A stretch of DNA of 64,000 bases from Alopecurus myosuroides (GCA_028641055.1 CM054060.1:207972445-208036444); one strand, 5' to 3'; positions 44,696 to 55,690 are shown, numbered from the stretch's first letter. Made by a program: numbers and translations. Notes: generated by a model from the sequence alone, not told the origin.

Positions 44696-47600
44696 TTAGT
44701 TATTCTCGAGAATCGGCCTCGCGTTGGTACGGCCGATACACATTCTCCACTTGCTATGCCCTTTCGTAATGAGTACCGGATTTGCTAGCCATTCCGGGTA
44801 TATCGCCCTTGACACGTGATCAGCTGCGGATGGTGGTACGTCTTCTTCTTCCCTACTGAGAGTTTTGAAAATATCGTTCCCGATGAAGCCTACCATCTTA
44901 GGGTTTTGTTCTGCCCTAACTTTTGCTTTGTCCCCCTCAGGAGTTGGCTTTTTTGACGTTGCTCTCTCTTCTAGGTCCACCTGAGAACGGTAATGTTTGA
45001 GCTCTTCCTTCCTACAGGCTTGCTCGGCCATTGCCGCGTCTCCTTCATCACACTCAGCTGCTATATCTCGGTTTCCGTGTACGGTGATGGTCTTTTTAGG
45101 ACCCGGGATCTTCAGCTGTAGGTACACATAACATGGTCTTGCCATGAACTTGGCATAAGCCGGCCTTCCAAACAATGCATGATAAGGGCTGCGCAACTTT
45201 ACTACCTCAAAGGTAAGCCACTCGATTCGATAATTGTCCTTTGACTCCCCGAAAGCTACCTCCAATGCCACTTTTCCTTCGGGGCATGCCGAATGACCCG
45301 GCACTATCCCGTGAAAAACTGTTGTACTTTTTTGCAACTGTGATTCCTTTAAGCCCATGCGCAGAAAAGTTTCCCAGTATAGGATATTGATACTACTCCC
45401 TCCATCCATCAAGACTTTCTTCAGCTCGTAACCATTGACCTGTGGCGCCACTACCAAAGCCAGGACTCCCGGGTGATCAATCCTATCCGGGTGATCTCTT
45501 CTGCTCCATGTTACCTCTTGCTCTGACCACCTCAAATATCTTGGAACGGCGGAGGAGACTGAATTAACTGCTTGTTTCAGTATCTTCTTGTCCTTGCTAG
45601 AACCTCCAGTAGTGTGCACATGATACTGACCCAGCTGTTTGGGGTTAGCTTGAAATCCTCCCGCTCCCCCTTGATTGTTACCTTGATTTCCAACTGGCGG
45701 ATTGCCGGCTGGGGGCGGCCCGTTGCCCGAATTTCCACCTAGACCCGGACCTCCTCCTCGGCCCGCACCTCGCATGGCCCTGTTTACTTCCTCGTTCTTC
45801 CACCTTTGTAAGTCGGCACACTGCTCCAATGAATGATTGGCCGGCTTGCCATTCCTGCTATGCTTCGGGCACGCCATCCTAAATATGTCCCAACTGTTGC
45901 TTGGTCTTGGGGGTACTTGGTAGTGTCCCCCATTGTGATTTCCGGTATTAAAATTCCCTTCGGATCTAGGTCTCGAAGACCCGGCCTCTGTATTGGCCAC
46001 AAACTCGGAACTCCCCTCAAACGGGCGCTTGTTCTGGCTATTTCCATTGTTGTTTGGTGCCGATCCATTGCCGGTCTTCCCACTGCTACTTGCGTTTGCT
46101 TTTGCCTTCTTGTCATCAACTTCCTCTTCTGTAGTATCCGTTGCAGCGTGTTTGTTGCATGCATCCATTAACTCTCCCATCGTAACCTCCGCTGCATTTC
46201 TGCTGGATTTCATGCGGGTTAGCTTTTGTACTAAAGGAACATACTTACATGTTTTCGCCATAGCTTGTAGTGCGTCCTTTGGTTGGATATCTGTAGATGA
46301 GTGGAGTATCTCCATAACCCGGCGTACCCAGCTTCGTGCTGACTCTCCTTTCTTCTGGACGCACCTTTCTAAGTCATCAATAGTAAATAACTTCCTACAG
46401 GTCCCATGGAAGTGCTTGATAAATGCGGTTTTTAGCTCCTCCCACGACTTGATCGACTTTTCCGGTAAATTGGTGAACCATAACTTTGCTGCTCCCTCTG
46501 ACATCATTAAGTACATGAACTTGGCTTGGAGATTCTCGGATGCGTTGCGAATTGACATTGCCATCTCGTAGCTGCTTAACCACGTTTCCGGATCCATCGT
46601 TGGCTCGTAATTCACTACTTTCCCCGGTTCTTTGAACTTTTCCGGGTAAGGTTCCGCTCTGATATCATCCGAGAGACACTTGGGTCCCGCAAGGGTGGTT
46701 GGGGCTGGTCTCGCCCGGGAAATGCGTGACCCGGCCGGGGGTGCCACGGGGTGAGGAGCCACCGGTGGATCGTGTGCTGCAGACCCGGCCCCGGCTCTTC
46801 TGGCCCTGGAGCTGTCCACTGCTGCCTGTGCTGCTGATACTGCCGGTACTGTCTGGACGCGCGGTGGGGGTGGCATCTGCTGTTGCTCTTCCCTTCGTCG
46901 TGCCGCGCTTGTTTGGACGTTGCCCTGTTGTTGACTCACGTATGGCGTCCCATGCATCCCACTTCTGTGATCTGGATAATTGACTTGCTGTGCTACCGCG
47001 GTGTGCAGCAGATCTATCGCTCGCCGGGTTTCTTCTGCGTGCGGCGAGTCTCTTACAGGAATCTGGTTTAATGCGAGTGTTGCTGCATACACGTTGTCCA
47101 TGGGGTTGTTGTAGTGACCTGCTGGGGTACGGAATCGCGATGGTGGAGGCGGCATGGTGTTGCCGGCTGTCGCCCCCGTCCGAGGCAAGGGTAACCCGGC
47201 TGGCGCGTTTACCGGCTGCACTCCCGTTGCTGGTTGCGGTATGGTCCCTTGGTTCGCCGGTGGGATTGGCTGATCTTGAGGCGTGAACACCAGGGCAGTC
47301 GGGTTGATAACCCCTCCTGTTGCCGGTAACATAGTTCGGTGCCTTTGGTGAATCCTCGTCGTTTCCTCCCGAAGCCGGGTCTCTAGGTCATCCAGTTCCC
47401 GCTGCCGCGCTGCCATCCCCTGCTTTTCTGCTTCTACCTGCCTTCTTTGCTGCTCCAATGCACGACGAGCCACGTCCAGATCTCTTACACGCTCTGCTGC
47501 GTTTTCTGGGGTGATAACTGTAGCTAGGACTGTGGGATCCAAGATCAAATTATTATCAAACAGAGCTGGGTGACGCGGATTCGAGGGGCCCGCCCCCGGT

Positions 47601-48334
47601 GTCCGGTTTGCTTGGAACCCAAACATATTTGCGTGTCGCTCCTCCTCCGCTGGGCGACTGGTGACTGATGCCGATTCTCCATCGACCTGGGCCAAGATCG
47701 GGCCAGCCGTACCTTGTTGCTGAGCCAGCACCTGCGCCGCCCCGACTGGCGCCGCGGCTGCGTTTCCTTGATTGGTATTGATTGCGGGGGCCGCATAAAC
47801 TGCAACCCGGCGCATAATGCTTGGCGTAGATTCGTACCGTTCTTCCTCTTCGCTACTTTCCTTCTCGTATCGGTCCTCCGATAAATCCCGTATAGACTCG
47901 GCACCTTCCTCCCTCTCTGTCGGACCCGTTGTTCCGATCGATTCTTCTTTTTCCGATTGAACACGCGTGTCCTCCCCTGACACAGAATCAGATTCAAGAT
48001 TATCACGGCTTGAATTGGAAGCACATACCATACCGATGAAGACGTTGATGCGGCCGACTGTCACGACGGATCCGGTTTCGAGGTGATCCGACTCTGGCCC
48101 CCAGCCAGAATCGTCTACCATCTTCTCTCCTTGGTTGTTGACGTAGATTTCTCCGACGACGAGGTTCCTCATGTTCTTCCGAGCTTCTCCCGTGATGTAA
48201 ACACCTTTGGACGCAGGCCCCACGGTGGGCGCCAACTGTCGTGGGATAATCACGGCAGATGTTACCGGGGGTAACTGATCTAGGGGCAAGTCGACACAGG
48301 TGTTTGGGAGAGGGTTTAGCTTGAAGGAAGACAT
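44696..48334 (-). CDS. Tat-2 Gag-protease with truncated RT start (1212 aa)
   Basis: The first ATG after the LTR TATA box is at 48334, inside the LTR. The frame crosses the LTR end and the primer site and stays open to 44696. The retrotransposon gag core lies at about residues 575-690 (PETWLSSYEMAM, LWFTNLPEKSIKSW, FIKHFHGTCRKLFTI). A Gly/Asn-rich tail follows, then a protease with VLMDGGSSINILY near 973. The final residues show the beginning of an RT (KWRMCI), then unrelated residues and a stop, so the enzyme domains are deleted. Residues 60-180 are acidic. An ATG downstream of the primer site is an alternative start. Gag would form particles and protease would mature them; copying must be supplied in trans. 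Confidence 0.9.
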   Translation of the reverse strand: MSSFKLNPLPNTCVDLPLDQLPPVTSAVIIPRQLAPTVGPASKGVYITGEARKNMRNLVVGEIYVNNQGEKMVDDSGWGPESDHLETGSVVTVGRINVFIGMVCASNSSRDNLESDSVSGEDTRVQSEKEESIGTTGPTEREEGAESIRDLSEDRYEKESSEEEERYESTPSIMRRVAVYAAPAINTNQGNAAAAPVGAAQVLAQQQGTAGPILAQVDGESASVTSRPAEEERHANMFGFQANRTPGAGPSNPRHPALFDNNLILDPTVLATVITPENAAERVRDLDVARRALEQQRRQVEAEKQGMAARQRELDDLETRLREETTRIHQRHRTMLPATGGVINPTALVFTPQDQPIPPANQGTIPQPATGVQPVNAPAGLPLPRTGATAGNTMPPPPSRFRTPAGHYNNPMDNVYAATLALNQIPVRDSPHAEETRRAIDLLHTAVAQQVNYPDHRSGMHGTPYVSQQQGNVQTSAARRREEQQQMPPPPRVQTVPAVSAAQAAVDSSRARRAGAGSAAHDPPVAPHPVAPPAGSRISRARPAPTTLAGPKCLSDDIRAEPYPEKFKEPGKVVNYEPTMDPETWLSSYEMAMSIRNASENLQAKFMYLMMSEGAAKLWFTNLPEKSIKSWEELKTAFIKHFHGTCRKLFTIDDLERCVQKKGESARSWVRRVMEILHSSTDIQPKDALQAMAKTCKYVPLVQKLTRMKSSRNAAEVTMGELMDACNKHAATDTTEEEVDDKKAKANASSSGKTGNGSAPNNNGNSQNKRPFEGSSEFVANTEAGSSRPRSEGNFNTGNHNGGHYQVPPRPSNSWDIFRMACPKHSRNGKPANHSLEQCADLQRWKNEEVNRAMRGAGRGGGPGLGGNSGNGPPPAGNPPVGNQGNNQGGAGGFQANPKQLGQYHVHTTGGSSKDKKILKQAVNSVSSAVPRYLRWSEQEVTWSRRDHPDRIDHPGVLALVVAPQVNGYELKKVLMDGGSSINILYWETFLRMGLKESQLQKSTTVFHGIVPGHSACPEGKVALEVAFGESKDNYRIEWLTFEVVKLRSPYHALFGRPAYAKFMARPCYVYLQLKIPGPKKTITVHGNRDIAAECDEGDAAMAEQACRKEELKHYRSQVDLEERATSKKPTPEGDKAKVRAEQNPKMVGFIGNDIFKTLSREEEDVPPSAADHVSRAIYPEWLANPVLITKGHSKWRMCIGRTNARPILENN
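48216..48234 (-). promoter_or_regulatory. Tat-2 primer-binding site (TGGCGCC type)
   Basis: The minus strand reads TGGCGCCCACCGTGGGGCC two bases after the LTR. TGGCGCC complements a tRNA ending GGCGCCA. Tat elements often use a tRNA-Arg, but the exact tRNA is not determined here. Confidence 0.8.
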
Positions 48335-48690
48335 GGCGAAAAGCAATCTAAGAGCCGGAACACAACTCGCCGGATCTCGATATGATTATACTGGATACTC
48401 GATAATAGGTGTTACAGTTATGACTTGAATCTCTCTCAGGCGAAGCCTAGGGGTTGGTTTATATAGTACTCATACCCCCTTTGGCTCGCCATACAAAGCG
48501 CTCCTTGAGTCCTACTCGAACTCTACATACGTATCCTAGCTTTCCTTATCGTAACCCACAATCCGGGTTACGATCCTTACAAGCCCTGGGCCTTCCAGAA
48601 GCTTCTGCGTCCTTAGCCGGATTTGGTCCATACGCCGTTTGGGCCGGATTACACCTGGGGTTGGCATACCGAGTTACTATCCCCTCATCA
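48237..48690 (-). repeat. Tat-2 5' LTR
   Basis: Identical to 38815-39268 by eye. It holds the TATA box at 48458-48465 and the gag start codon at 48332-48334. Confidence 0.96.
48458..48465 (-). promoter_or_regulatory. TATA box of Tat-2 5' LTR
   Basis: The minus strand reads TATATAAA. A transcription start about 30 nt downstream, near 48430, would put the LTR-encoded ATG at roughly +95. Confidence 0.7.
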
Positions 48691-48695
48691 GTGGC
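48691..48695. repeat. Target-site duplication of Tat-2 (GTGGC), right copy
   Basis: Partner of 38810-38814. Confidence 0.95.
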
Positions 48696-50013
48696 TGTTC
48701 CGATGGAAGTGGACGAACCAGTGTTTCCCGCATGGGAAACGCCGAGTTGGGCCATGCCCATATTATCCTTTATAAAGGACGGCACCCTCCCAGATGATGA
48801 GGTTACCGCAAGGCAGATTCAGAGAAGATCCAAGGGCTACACCATCTTCAGAGAAGTGCTGCATAAAAGAAGTCCCACTGGCGTGTTGCAACGCTATGTG
48901 GAACCGGAAGAAGGAGAAGAAATTCTGGTGGAGATACATCAAGGAGAATGCGGGCATCACGCCTCTTCTCGTGCTCTAGTCAAGAAGGCTTTTCGGCATG
49001 GCTTCTTCTGGCTCACTGCTTTGAAGCAAGCTGAAGATATTGTGAGGAAGTGCAACGGCTGCCAGAGATTCGCAAGTAAGATCCACATGCCTGCTTCCGA
49101 GTTGAAAACCATTCCCATCACTTGGCCATTTGCTGTTTGGCGTCTGGATATGGTTGGTCCCTTCAAGACGGCTAGAGGCAACATGACTCACATCTTGGTC
49201 ATGGTTGATAAGTTCACCAAGTGGATTGAAGTGAAACCTATTCGGAAGTGTGATGGAGCCACTGCTGTGAGTTTCCTGAAGGATGTGATCCTGAGATACG
49301 GCTACCCGCACAGCATCATCACGGATAACGGCACGAATTTTGCTGAGGGTGCCATGGTGAGATTCTGCAGAGATAAGCACATCCGACTAGATGTCGCGTC
49401 TGTCGTGCATCCCGCCTCCAATGGGCAGGTGGAAAGAGAAAATGGCATGGTGCTTGCAGGCATAAAGCCAAGGCTGATCGAGCCGCTGCTGAAAACACCT
49501 GGGTGTTGGTTAGACGAGTTGCCAGCGGTCTTGTGGAGTCTAAGGACTACCCCTAACCGGTCAACCGGCTACACATCATTCTTCTTGGTTTATGGGGCTG
49601 AGGCCGTGTTGCCAATTGACCTAGAGCATGACTCCCCCCGAGTAACCCTCTACACTGAGGCGGAGGCGAGAGAAGCTCGAGAAGATGACGTTGACCTGCT
49701 AGAAGAAGCAAGAGAGCTTACTCTGTCACGATTAGTTGTTTACCAGCAAAACTTGAGGCGTTATCATAGCCGGAAAGTGAACCCAAGGGTTTTCCAAGAA
49801 GGAGACATGGTGCTTAGGCTCGTGCAGCGCACAGCCGGGATGCACAAGTTATCTCCCCCATGGGAAGGGCCATTCATTGTGAGCAAGGCTTTACACAATG
49901 ATTCCTATTACCTTGTTGACGCACAGCCATCCCAGAAGAACAGGCCGGATAAGGCTGGAGAGGAATCTAAGCGCCCCTGGAATGTAGCTCTACTCCGTCG
50001 CTTTCATTCGTGA
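48696..50013 (+). CDS. Tat-1 Pol, integrase part (C-terminal end of polyprotein)
   Basis: Continues the pol frame after Tat-2. An HHCC zinc finger (EIHQGECGHHAS ... CNGCQRF) lies at about 48935-49065. The catalytic acidic residues are in WRLDMVGP, ITDNGTNF and GQVEREN, with the usual spacing to the Glu. The C-terminal domain has DMVLRLV and the tail PWNVALLRRF before the stop at 50013. There is no chromodomain, which fits Tat rather than a chromovirus. The frame is intact. Integrase joins cDNA ends to the target DNA. The first codons read in the Tat-2 LTR upstream are not part of the protein. Confidence 0.94.
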
Positions 50014-50878
50014 GCAACAATGTGTATGTGCTCTCTTATCCGAGTTAAACATCTACTCTGCAATCTGAAATTGAACTCGGGGACTGCCCTCGCCCAAACT
50101 GTTCCTTGTGTTTACTCTGCTTTTCTTTGTCTATTCGGTTGAACCACTCAGAATTTCAAAAGCATACAAAGTAGTGTGTTTAAACTCACCGGACACTCTG
50201 CGACTCTGCTACTGTCCGTAACTCGGCTTCATGGCAAGCCAGAGAACAAGCCAACGAGTCAATGAACACATGAAAAATTGCAAAGGAAAATAAGAGTGTG
50301 GCAACCGAGTAGAGTGTTCTTTGCTACTTGTCTGTTAACTTTTTTCGGCTAAGTGGTGGGTAGCGTTACTATGAATTTTTCCAAGTGGCTAAGTATTTGA
50401 AACTCCTACTTTGAACTCTTGTGACTCGACTACCAACAAAGCAACAAGTTGCAGGTAAGAGCTAAGATAAAAAGGAAGAGTGGATGAAAAATTCAACTCG
50501 GGGACTTGCATGATAACGCAACCCGGCATCGAGCCAGAATTGCTCAAATACTAAGTATAAAATATCAAAACGGAATAAAAACTGAGTAGCAACGGGAAGG
50601 ATAATTGTTTAATACATATGCACCCGGCATCCCGGGGATCTGATAAGAGTTTTGCAGCATAAGTGTTTCAGGAGTAAACTAGTTGGAAGTAGCAGTGTTC
50701 TCCAAGTTGGCGTTGGCGGCATCCGCTTCAAGGTTGGCAGCAGCTTGCTCGGAGGTGGCGGTGGCCACCGAGATGGGATTGGTAGCTGATGTAGAGGCAT
50801 TGGACTGAGTGCGGAGTAGCGCCGCGTCGTCGAGTGCCGCGCCAGAAGACGAGCCCAGCTCAGGAGCCGCACCCTGGG
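50014..50878 (+). other. Tat-1 sequence after pol and 3' UTR of the antisense gene
   Basis: Contains two copies of CGGGGACT in pol sense (near 50088 and 50499). An open minus frame at 50679-50987 (98+ aa, Ala/Thr/Ser-rich) overlaps the end of the antisense gene in a different frame. It could be an alternative C-terminus or the original one before a one-base shift near 50990. Confidence 0.5.
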
Positions 50879-53800
50879 TCACCATCTCGGGGGTGATGGT
50901 GGCACCCTGGCTCTCGGTTTCCTCGTCGCTACCCGCGGCAGCCTTGCCCTTCCCCTTCTCGGCACCTGTGTTCTCAAAGCAGGCCAAGTCATCCGACTGG
51001 TGTCCTCATCTTCGTCTTCGTCTTCATCCTCATCCTTGCCTTCCACCTCGGTGTCAGGCTCGGTGGGACCGTCGAGGAAGACAGCAGTATCCGCGTAGGA
51101 GGTGATCTCGTACGCGACTGCCTTGCGACGAGCCACGCAGTCGGAGTCGGACTCCCACTTCGAGTCCCGGCGCAGCTCGAGGATAGTATCGAGATTTAAG
51201 TTCTCATACCAGCTGCATATGAAGAGGAGTAGCAGATCGGCGCCTGCCCGAGCTGTGGATGCACGCCATTTCTTCAATTCGGCCTTGGCACCATTAAGCT
51301 TCTCGGCGAGCGCGCGGACGGTCGCTGGTGTAGAGTCTTGAGGCCAGAACAGAGAGTGCAGCTTAAAGGATGTGGACACCAAGTCGGTGCCCAAGCCCCT
51401 GAGATGCTGGAGCTGTGACTGCATGCTCATAAGATTGTCTTCAATTGAAGACTTGGTGTCTGTAGGCAGTCCCTTCTCTGCTTGAATCTTTTGCGGCTTA
51501 GTCAGGGCAGGTGTGCAAGCCGAGCAGAGGTTAGGGAAGATTTCTGAAAATGCTATCAGAAAGGATCAGAAACGGAGGCAGAGAAGAGATGCAAATCAAG
51601 CCAAACAGAAGAAGAAGGAAACAGGCAGGTGCAGAGAAGCGAGAACTCACTTTTAAGCTCGCAGAGTAGCGCTTCCAGCTTCCTTCTCCAAGCATCTTCA
51701 TCCGCAACATGCTTCTCTTCAACTTTCCAAAACTCGGACAGCTGGTGCATGAGATCCACGTTGCTCTTCTTCAACACCTCGTTTTCCAACTCGAGGGCCC
51801 TCTCCTTGGCCTTGGCCGCCGCTTTGATTTTGTCCTTCTCGGCGGCCTGGTCTAAGGCATCCTGAAGGGCAGCCCTCAACTGGACTTGCAGCTGCTCCAA
51901 CTCGGCGTCGCGTTTGTCCTTGAGCTCGGCTTCTTGGCTCTCCAGCTGCTGCTTCACCTCTGTGGGCTTTAGGCAATCAAGATGCTCCTCACGGAACTTC
52001 TTGTACTCTTCTGCGGAAAGAAACAACACGGTGAGCAGAATAGCCACGCAAAAGGAGTAAAACAAGCGAGAAGACGGCAACTCACCTTCCAACTCCTTAA
52101 TCTTGCTCTCGGCAGAAGCAACGAAGACATGGCAATGTTTGTGCTCCTCTGCCATCGCCTGAAACTTGCCTGCAGAGTAGAAGGAGTTAGAGCAAAGAGT
52201 AAATGCGGGCGTAAACATAAAACGCATTAACCGAATAGCTAGATGCTTACTCTCAAGTTCTGAAAGTTGGAGGGCACGATCCAGGGCCGCTTGCTCCGTC
52301 TCAGCATCAGTCCTGCGTTCTGATTCCAGGGCCTCAAGGCGCCTCTTGGCGATGGCGTGATTCCAGAGCAGCCGCCGGTAAAGGGTTGTCCTCTTCAAGA
52401 GGCTATTCTGAGAAGAAGAAAGAAAAGGAGTTAGACAGTGTTTTGGAGATTTGGCCCGAGAAGACGGCAACTCGGTTGAGTACCCGCCTACTCGGCCCGA
52501 ATCTCGGGGACTGGGTAACGGATAAGGAGAAAATGTAGGACAGAAGAGAAAAAGAAGAATAGAAGAGAAGAGAAATTGCAACTCGGAACAAGCAAACGAC
52601 ACTTACAGCATAGGTCTGTTCGAGGTCTTCAGCAGCTTTGCGGTGAACGAACATCTTCGCGGGCAGCGTGCTTGTGGTGGACGAAATGGTCATGGGAGTG
52701 TAGCCCATGTCCGCCTTGTTCCAATCAGTGCGCCAATGGTCCAGCGGGCCCAAGGTCAGGCCATTCCAGGTCTTGTTGCCAAGGATGTCGCTCTCCCACA
52801 CCGCGTCGATGAAGCCTACCCGGTCGATCATCTGCTCGAGCCCCTCGGACTGCACCTCAGTCTCTTGGACCTCGCGCGAGTAGATCGAAAGGGCTTTCTT
52901 CTTTTCCGGCAACTTGGAGTCCACCGACGTGGCCTGCTTGCCCTTCGTAAGCGCGAGCCGCTTCTCGCTCGCGGTCAACTTGATGTTGTGCTGCTTGCCC
53001 ATCTGCACCATGTAGGGCAGATAGCTGGGCACATCCTGAGCGCTCGATCCCGCGCCTGCGCCAGCAGAACTGCCAGAAGCGCCAATGGTAAGCTGCCCAG
53101 TCTTCGCGGCAGGCTTCACGGGTAGTTTCGGGGGCGGCATATTGGCAGCATCCAGCGCAGCAGTGCGCGACGGATTCTTGCGAACTGGGGCATCAGGCTG
53201 GATGGCCTGCTTACCGGCGGCATCCGTCTTCTTAGTGATTTGCTTGGCTGGAGGGCTCGGTGCAGTCTTGGTCGTCTTCGGTGGTCGTGGAGGGCTTGGT
53301 GCAGTGGGTGGAGCAGCCTGCTGGGTAGGCGGCACAGGGGGCTGGCTACCCGGCGCAGCGTCCGGCTGCGCTTGGCTCTGCAGATTGTGCTCCACCACAG
53401 TCGTCTCTACCCGCTGCTCGACAGCGGGATCTGGTCGTACATCTCCTTGTTCTTCTACCCGCGGCTGGGCCGCGGGGTCATCTTGAACAGCAGCTTCAGT
53501 TTCTGGCTGCTCCAGGTTCTTTTCCTGCCGCTCAAGGGCGGCATGGTCTTGGTACTCGGCATCTTGTTCAGTATTCTCCCTAGCTGAGGCAGCTGGGGGA
53601 GAAGAGGGGGTCTCGTCTTGAGCAGCATCCTGCGCACTTGGTTCTGCGCGGGCCTGCTGCTCCTGGTCCATGTCTTGGACACCAGCGCCCGTGTCCTCGG
53701 CGTTGGTGCCTTCTTCGTCTTCCTTCACGGGAGAGGACGCACGTGTCCTATCCCGTGATGCGGGCTCATCCTCGTCCTCGTCAAGATCAATGAGCGATTC

Positions 53801-55690
53801 GAGGTCGATGGCTGATCTTTTCTTGGAGGTGGCGGGAGCCGCAGCAGCATCGGCGTTCAAAGGATCGCTGAAGAGAAAAAGAAGTTCAGAAAAGGAGGAG
53901 GGGAGGAAAAACACCGAGAAGCAATAACAAGATGTAAATTAGAGGGAAACTACTTACCCTTTGCGGGTAGGGAGTGGCCTTCTGCTGGAAACCTTCTTCA
54001 CCTTCTCGGGCTTCTTGGCCTTCTTGGCAGCAGGCTCTTGGGCACCGCTACCCGCCCTCTTACGAGTGGTAGGAGCAGCCACCGCAACCGGATCGACGTC
54101 GAGGACGTCCTCGTCTTCCTCCTCCGCATCGGCATCGTCTGCAGAGTACAAGAGAAGAAACGATTGAGAAGCGGAAAGAAAAGTTAGATTGCGCTACCCG
54201 CAACTACAGAAGCGAGCTCAGTCACCTTCTTCATCGTCCTCGGACCAATCCCGATTGGACGCATCAACGTGATGCTTACCCGGATGTTCAGCGTGAGGGA
54301 TACAGAGGGTGTCCTGGGTATCATGAGCGGTCTCGTCGTCTTCCTTTCGGTCCTCGCTCCAATTGGCCTCAAAGCGCTCCTCGTTTTCATCGAGCTGGCG
54401 GTCGATGTGCTGGAAAGGAAGGCAGACAATACAAGTTAGTTGAGCAAAAGGCTAAGGGATCCTACCCGGTACGGAATGCAAACACAAAGCATATTTGGCT
54501 AAGGTGCTTTACTCGATATGGCGTGCAAACACAAAGCACATAAAGCCTAGCGGATACTAGTAAGTGCTCTACTCGACATGGCGTGCAAACACAAAGCACA
54601 TAAAGCCTAGCGGATACTAGTAAGTGCTCTACTCGACATGGCGTGCAAACACGAAGCACATAAAGCCTAGGAGATACTAGTAAGTGTTTCTACTCGGTGC
54701 AGCGTGCAAGGACTAAGCATACTAAGCTGGAAAGCCACCTACTCGGTATCATGATGCAAAGATAAAGCATAAAGTGCTAACATGTTCGATTGGCTTCTCA
54801 CGGCTATACGGCACAAAGCCGTATTGCCAGTTGTCGCTGAGGCTGATGCTCATGATGGAGCGCGCCCAGACGGCCACCTCCGCGTTGCTCAACTCGAATG
54901 TGGTGGTCCTCGTGCAGTCTCTGTTGCCTCCCATGTAGCACATGAGATGCGTACGGCGTTGTAGCGGGAGCACTCGCCGAGAAATCCAGCAGGCGATAGG
55001 ATCGTCGTTCTTGAGCCCCAACTCCCTCAGCTCAGCGAGGCGCTTGTTAATCTGGGAGATATCGCCTTGCAGCGGTGGCTTGTATCCCCAATTCTGCTGA
55101 GTGGGCGCCGTGTTTGTCCACTTGGGGAGATTGATTCGGTCCACGATTGGCGCTCCTTCCTCGTCAGGAACGTTCTTCACGTAGAAGACGGACCGCTGCC
55201 ACTTGCACACCGAGTCGAGCCCCTTGATGCGCGGGTGATTGGTGGAGCCGCGCTGCAGCATCATCGCGCTTCCGGTCTTGGTCATGATGCGGGCGCTCTC
55301 TGTGCTTCCGGGCTTGGAGACGCTCTGCTTCCGGAAGAAGAAGTAGCGCGCCCAGGTGTGCACCGTGGGGCGCACACCCAAGAACGCCTCGCACACCACG
55401 GCATGGTATGCGAGCATCACCACGGTGTTGGGAGGCAGGTGGTGCGGCTGGAGTCCGAAGTGGTTGAGGAAGGATCTGAAGAAGTCCGAGACGGGTAGGC
55501 CGAATCCTCGCTTGAAGTGGGCGAGGAAGACGACGAACTCGTCCGCTTCCGGTGTGGGGACGAGCTCGCCGTCCGGCTGCCTGCAGCGCACGCCGGGAGG
55601 AACGCGGCGGGTATTCACCAGCCACTGGCAATCCTCCAGCATGACCTCGGATCCAGCCCATCCGGCGCGAGCATCGTCATCGCGATCCAT
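50879..55690 (-). CDS. Tat-1 antisense spliced gene, 'putative gypsy type transposon' domain (about 1266 aa, 8 exons)
   Basis: The gene is antisense to pol and lies between pol and the 3' LTR. Predicted exons on the minus strand are 55690-54782, 54409-54226, 54138-53958, 53867-52607, 52407-52251, 52169-52086, 52010-51651 and 51543-50879. Every intron is GT-AG, phases agree at each junction, and the 3801 nt form one open frame. Residues about 51-130 (EFVVFLAHFKRGF, FFRSFLNHFGL, PNTVVMLAYHAVV) match the domain in Tat-2's antisense gene (PF04195 type). The middle is acidic with a Lys-rich run (AAKKAKKPEKVKK, possible nuclear signal), then Pro/Gln-rich. The C-terminal half is a long coiled coil, ending in a helical domain and an Asp/Glu repeat. 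The start follows a TATA box at 55869. Function is unknown. Confidence 0.82.
54455..54790 (-). repeat. 60-bp tandem repeat in intron 1 of the Tat-1 antisense gene
   Basis: Three near-identical 60-bp units start at 54511, 54571 and 54631, flanked by degenerate units on both sides. All carry a CGTGCAAAC-ACAAAGCA-like core. The repeat lies wholly in the predicted intron (54410-54781), next to the donor side. Confidence 0.85.

Larger units (their letters stand above)
38815..48690 (-). mobile_element. Tat-2: non-autonomous Tat-lineage element with gag-protease and antisense gene
   Basis: A minus-strand element with 454-bp LTRs at 38815-39268 and 48237-48690 that look identical base for base, and a GTGGC target duplication. 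In sense order it has LTR, primer site, gag-protease (48334-44696), a spacer, the region of an antisense spliced gene (39640-43650, plus strand), a purine tract and LTR. RT, RNase H and integrase are absent; only a short RT-start fragment follows protease. Identical LTRs mean a very recent move, which must have used another element's enzymes. Confidence 0.94.

Noticed and set aside
48335..48346. Start of Tat-2 gag at 48346
   Set aside because: The codon there is TTG, not ATG; the first ATG in frame is at 48334.
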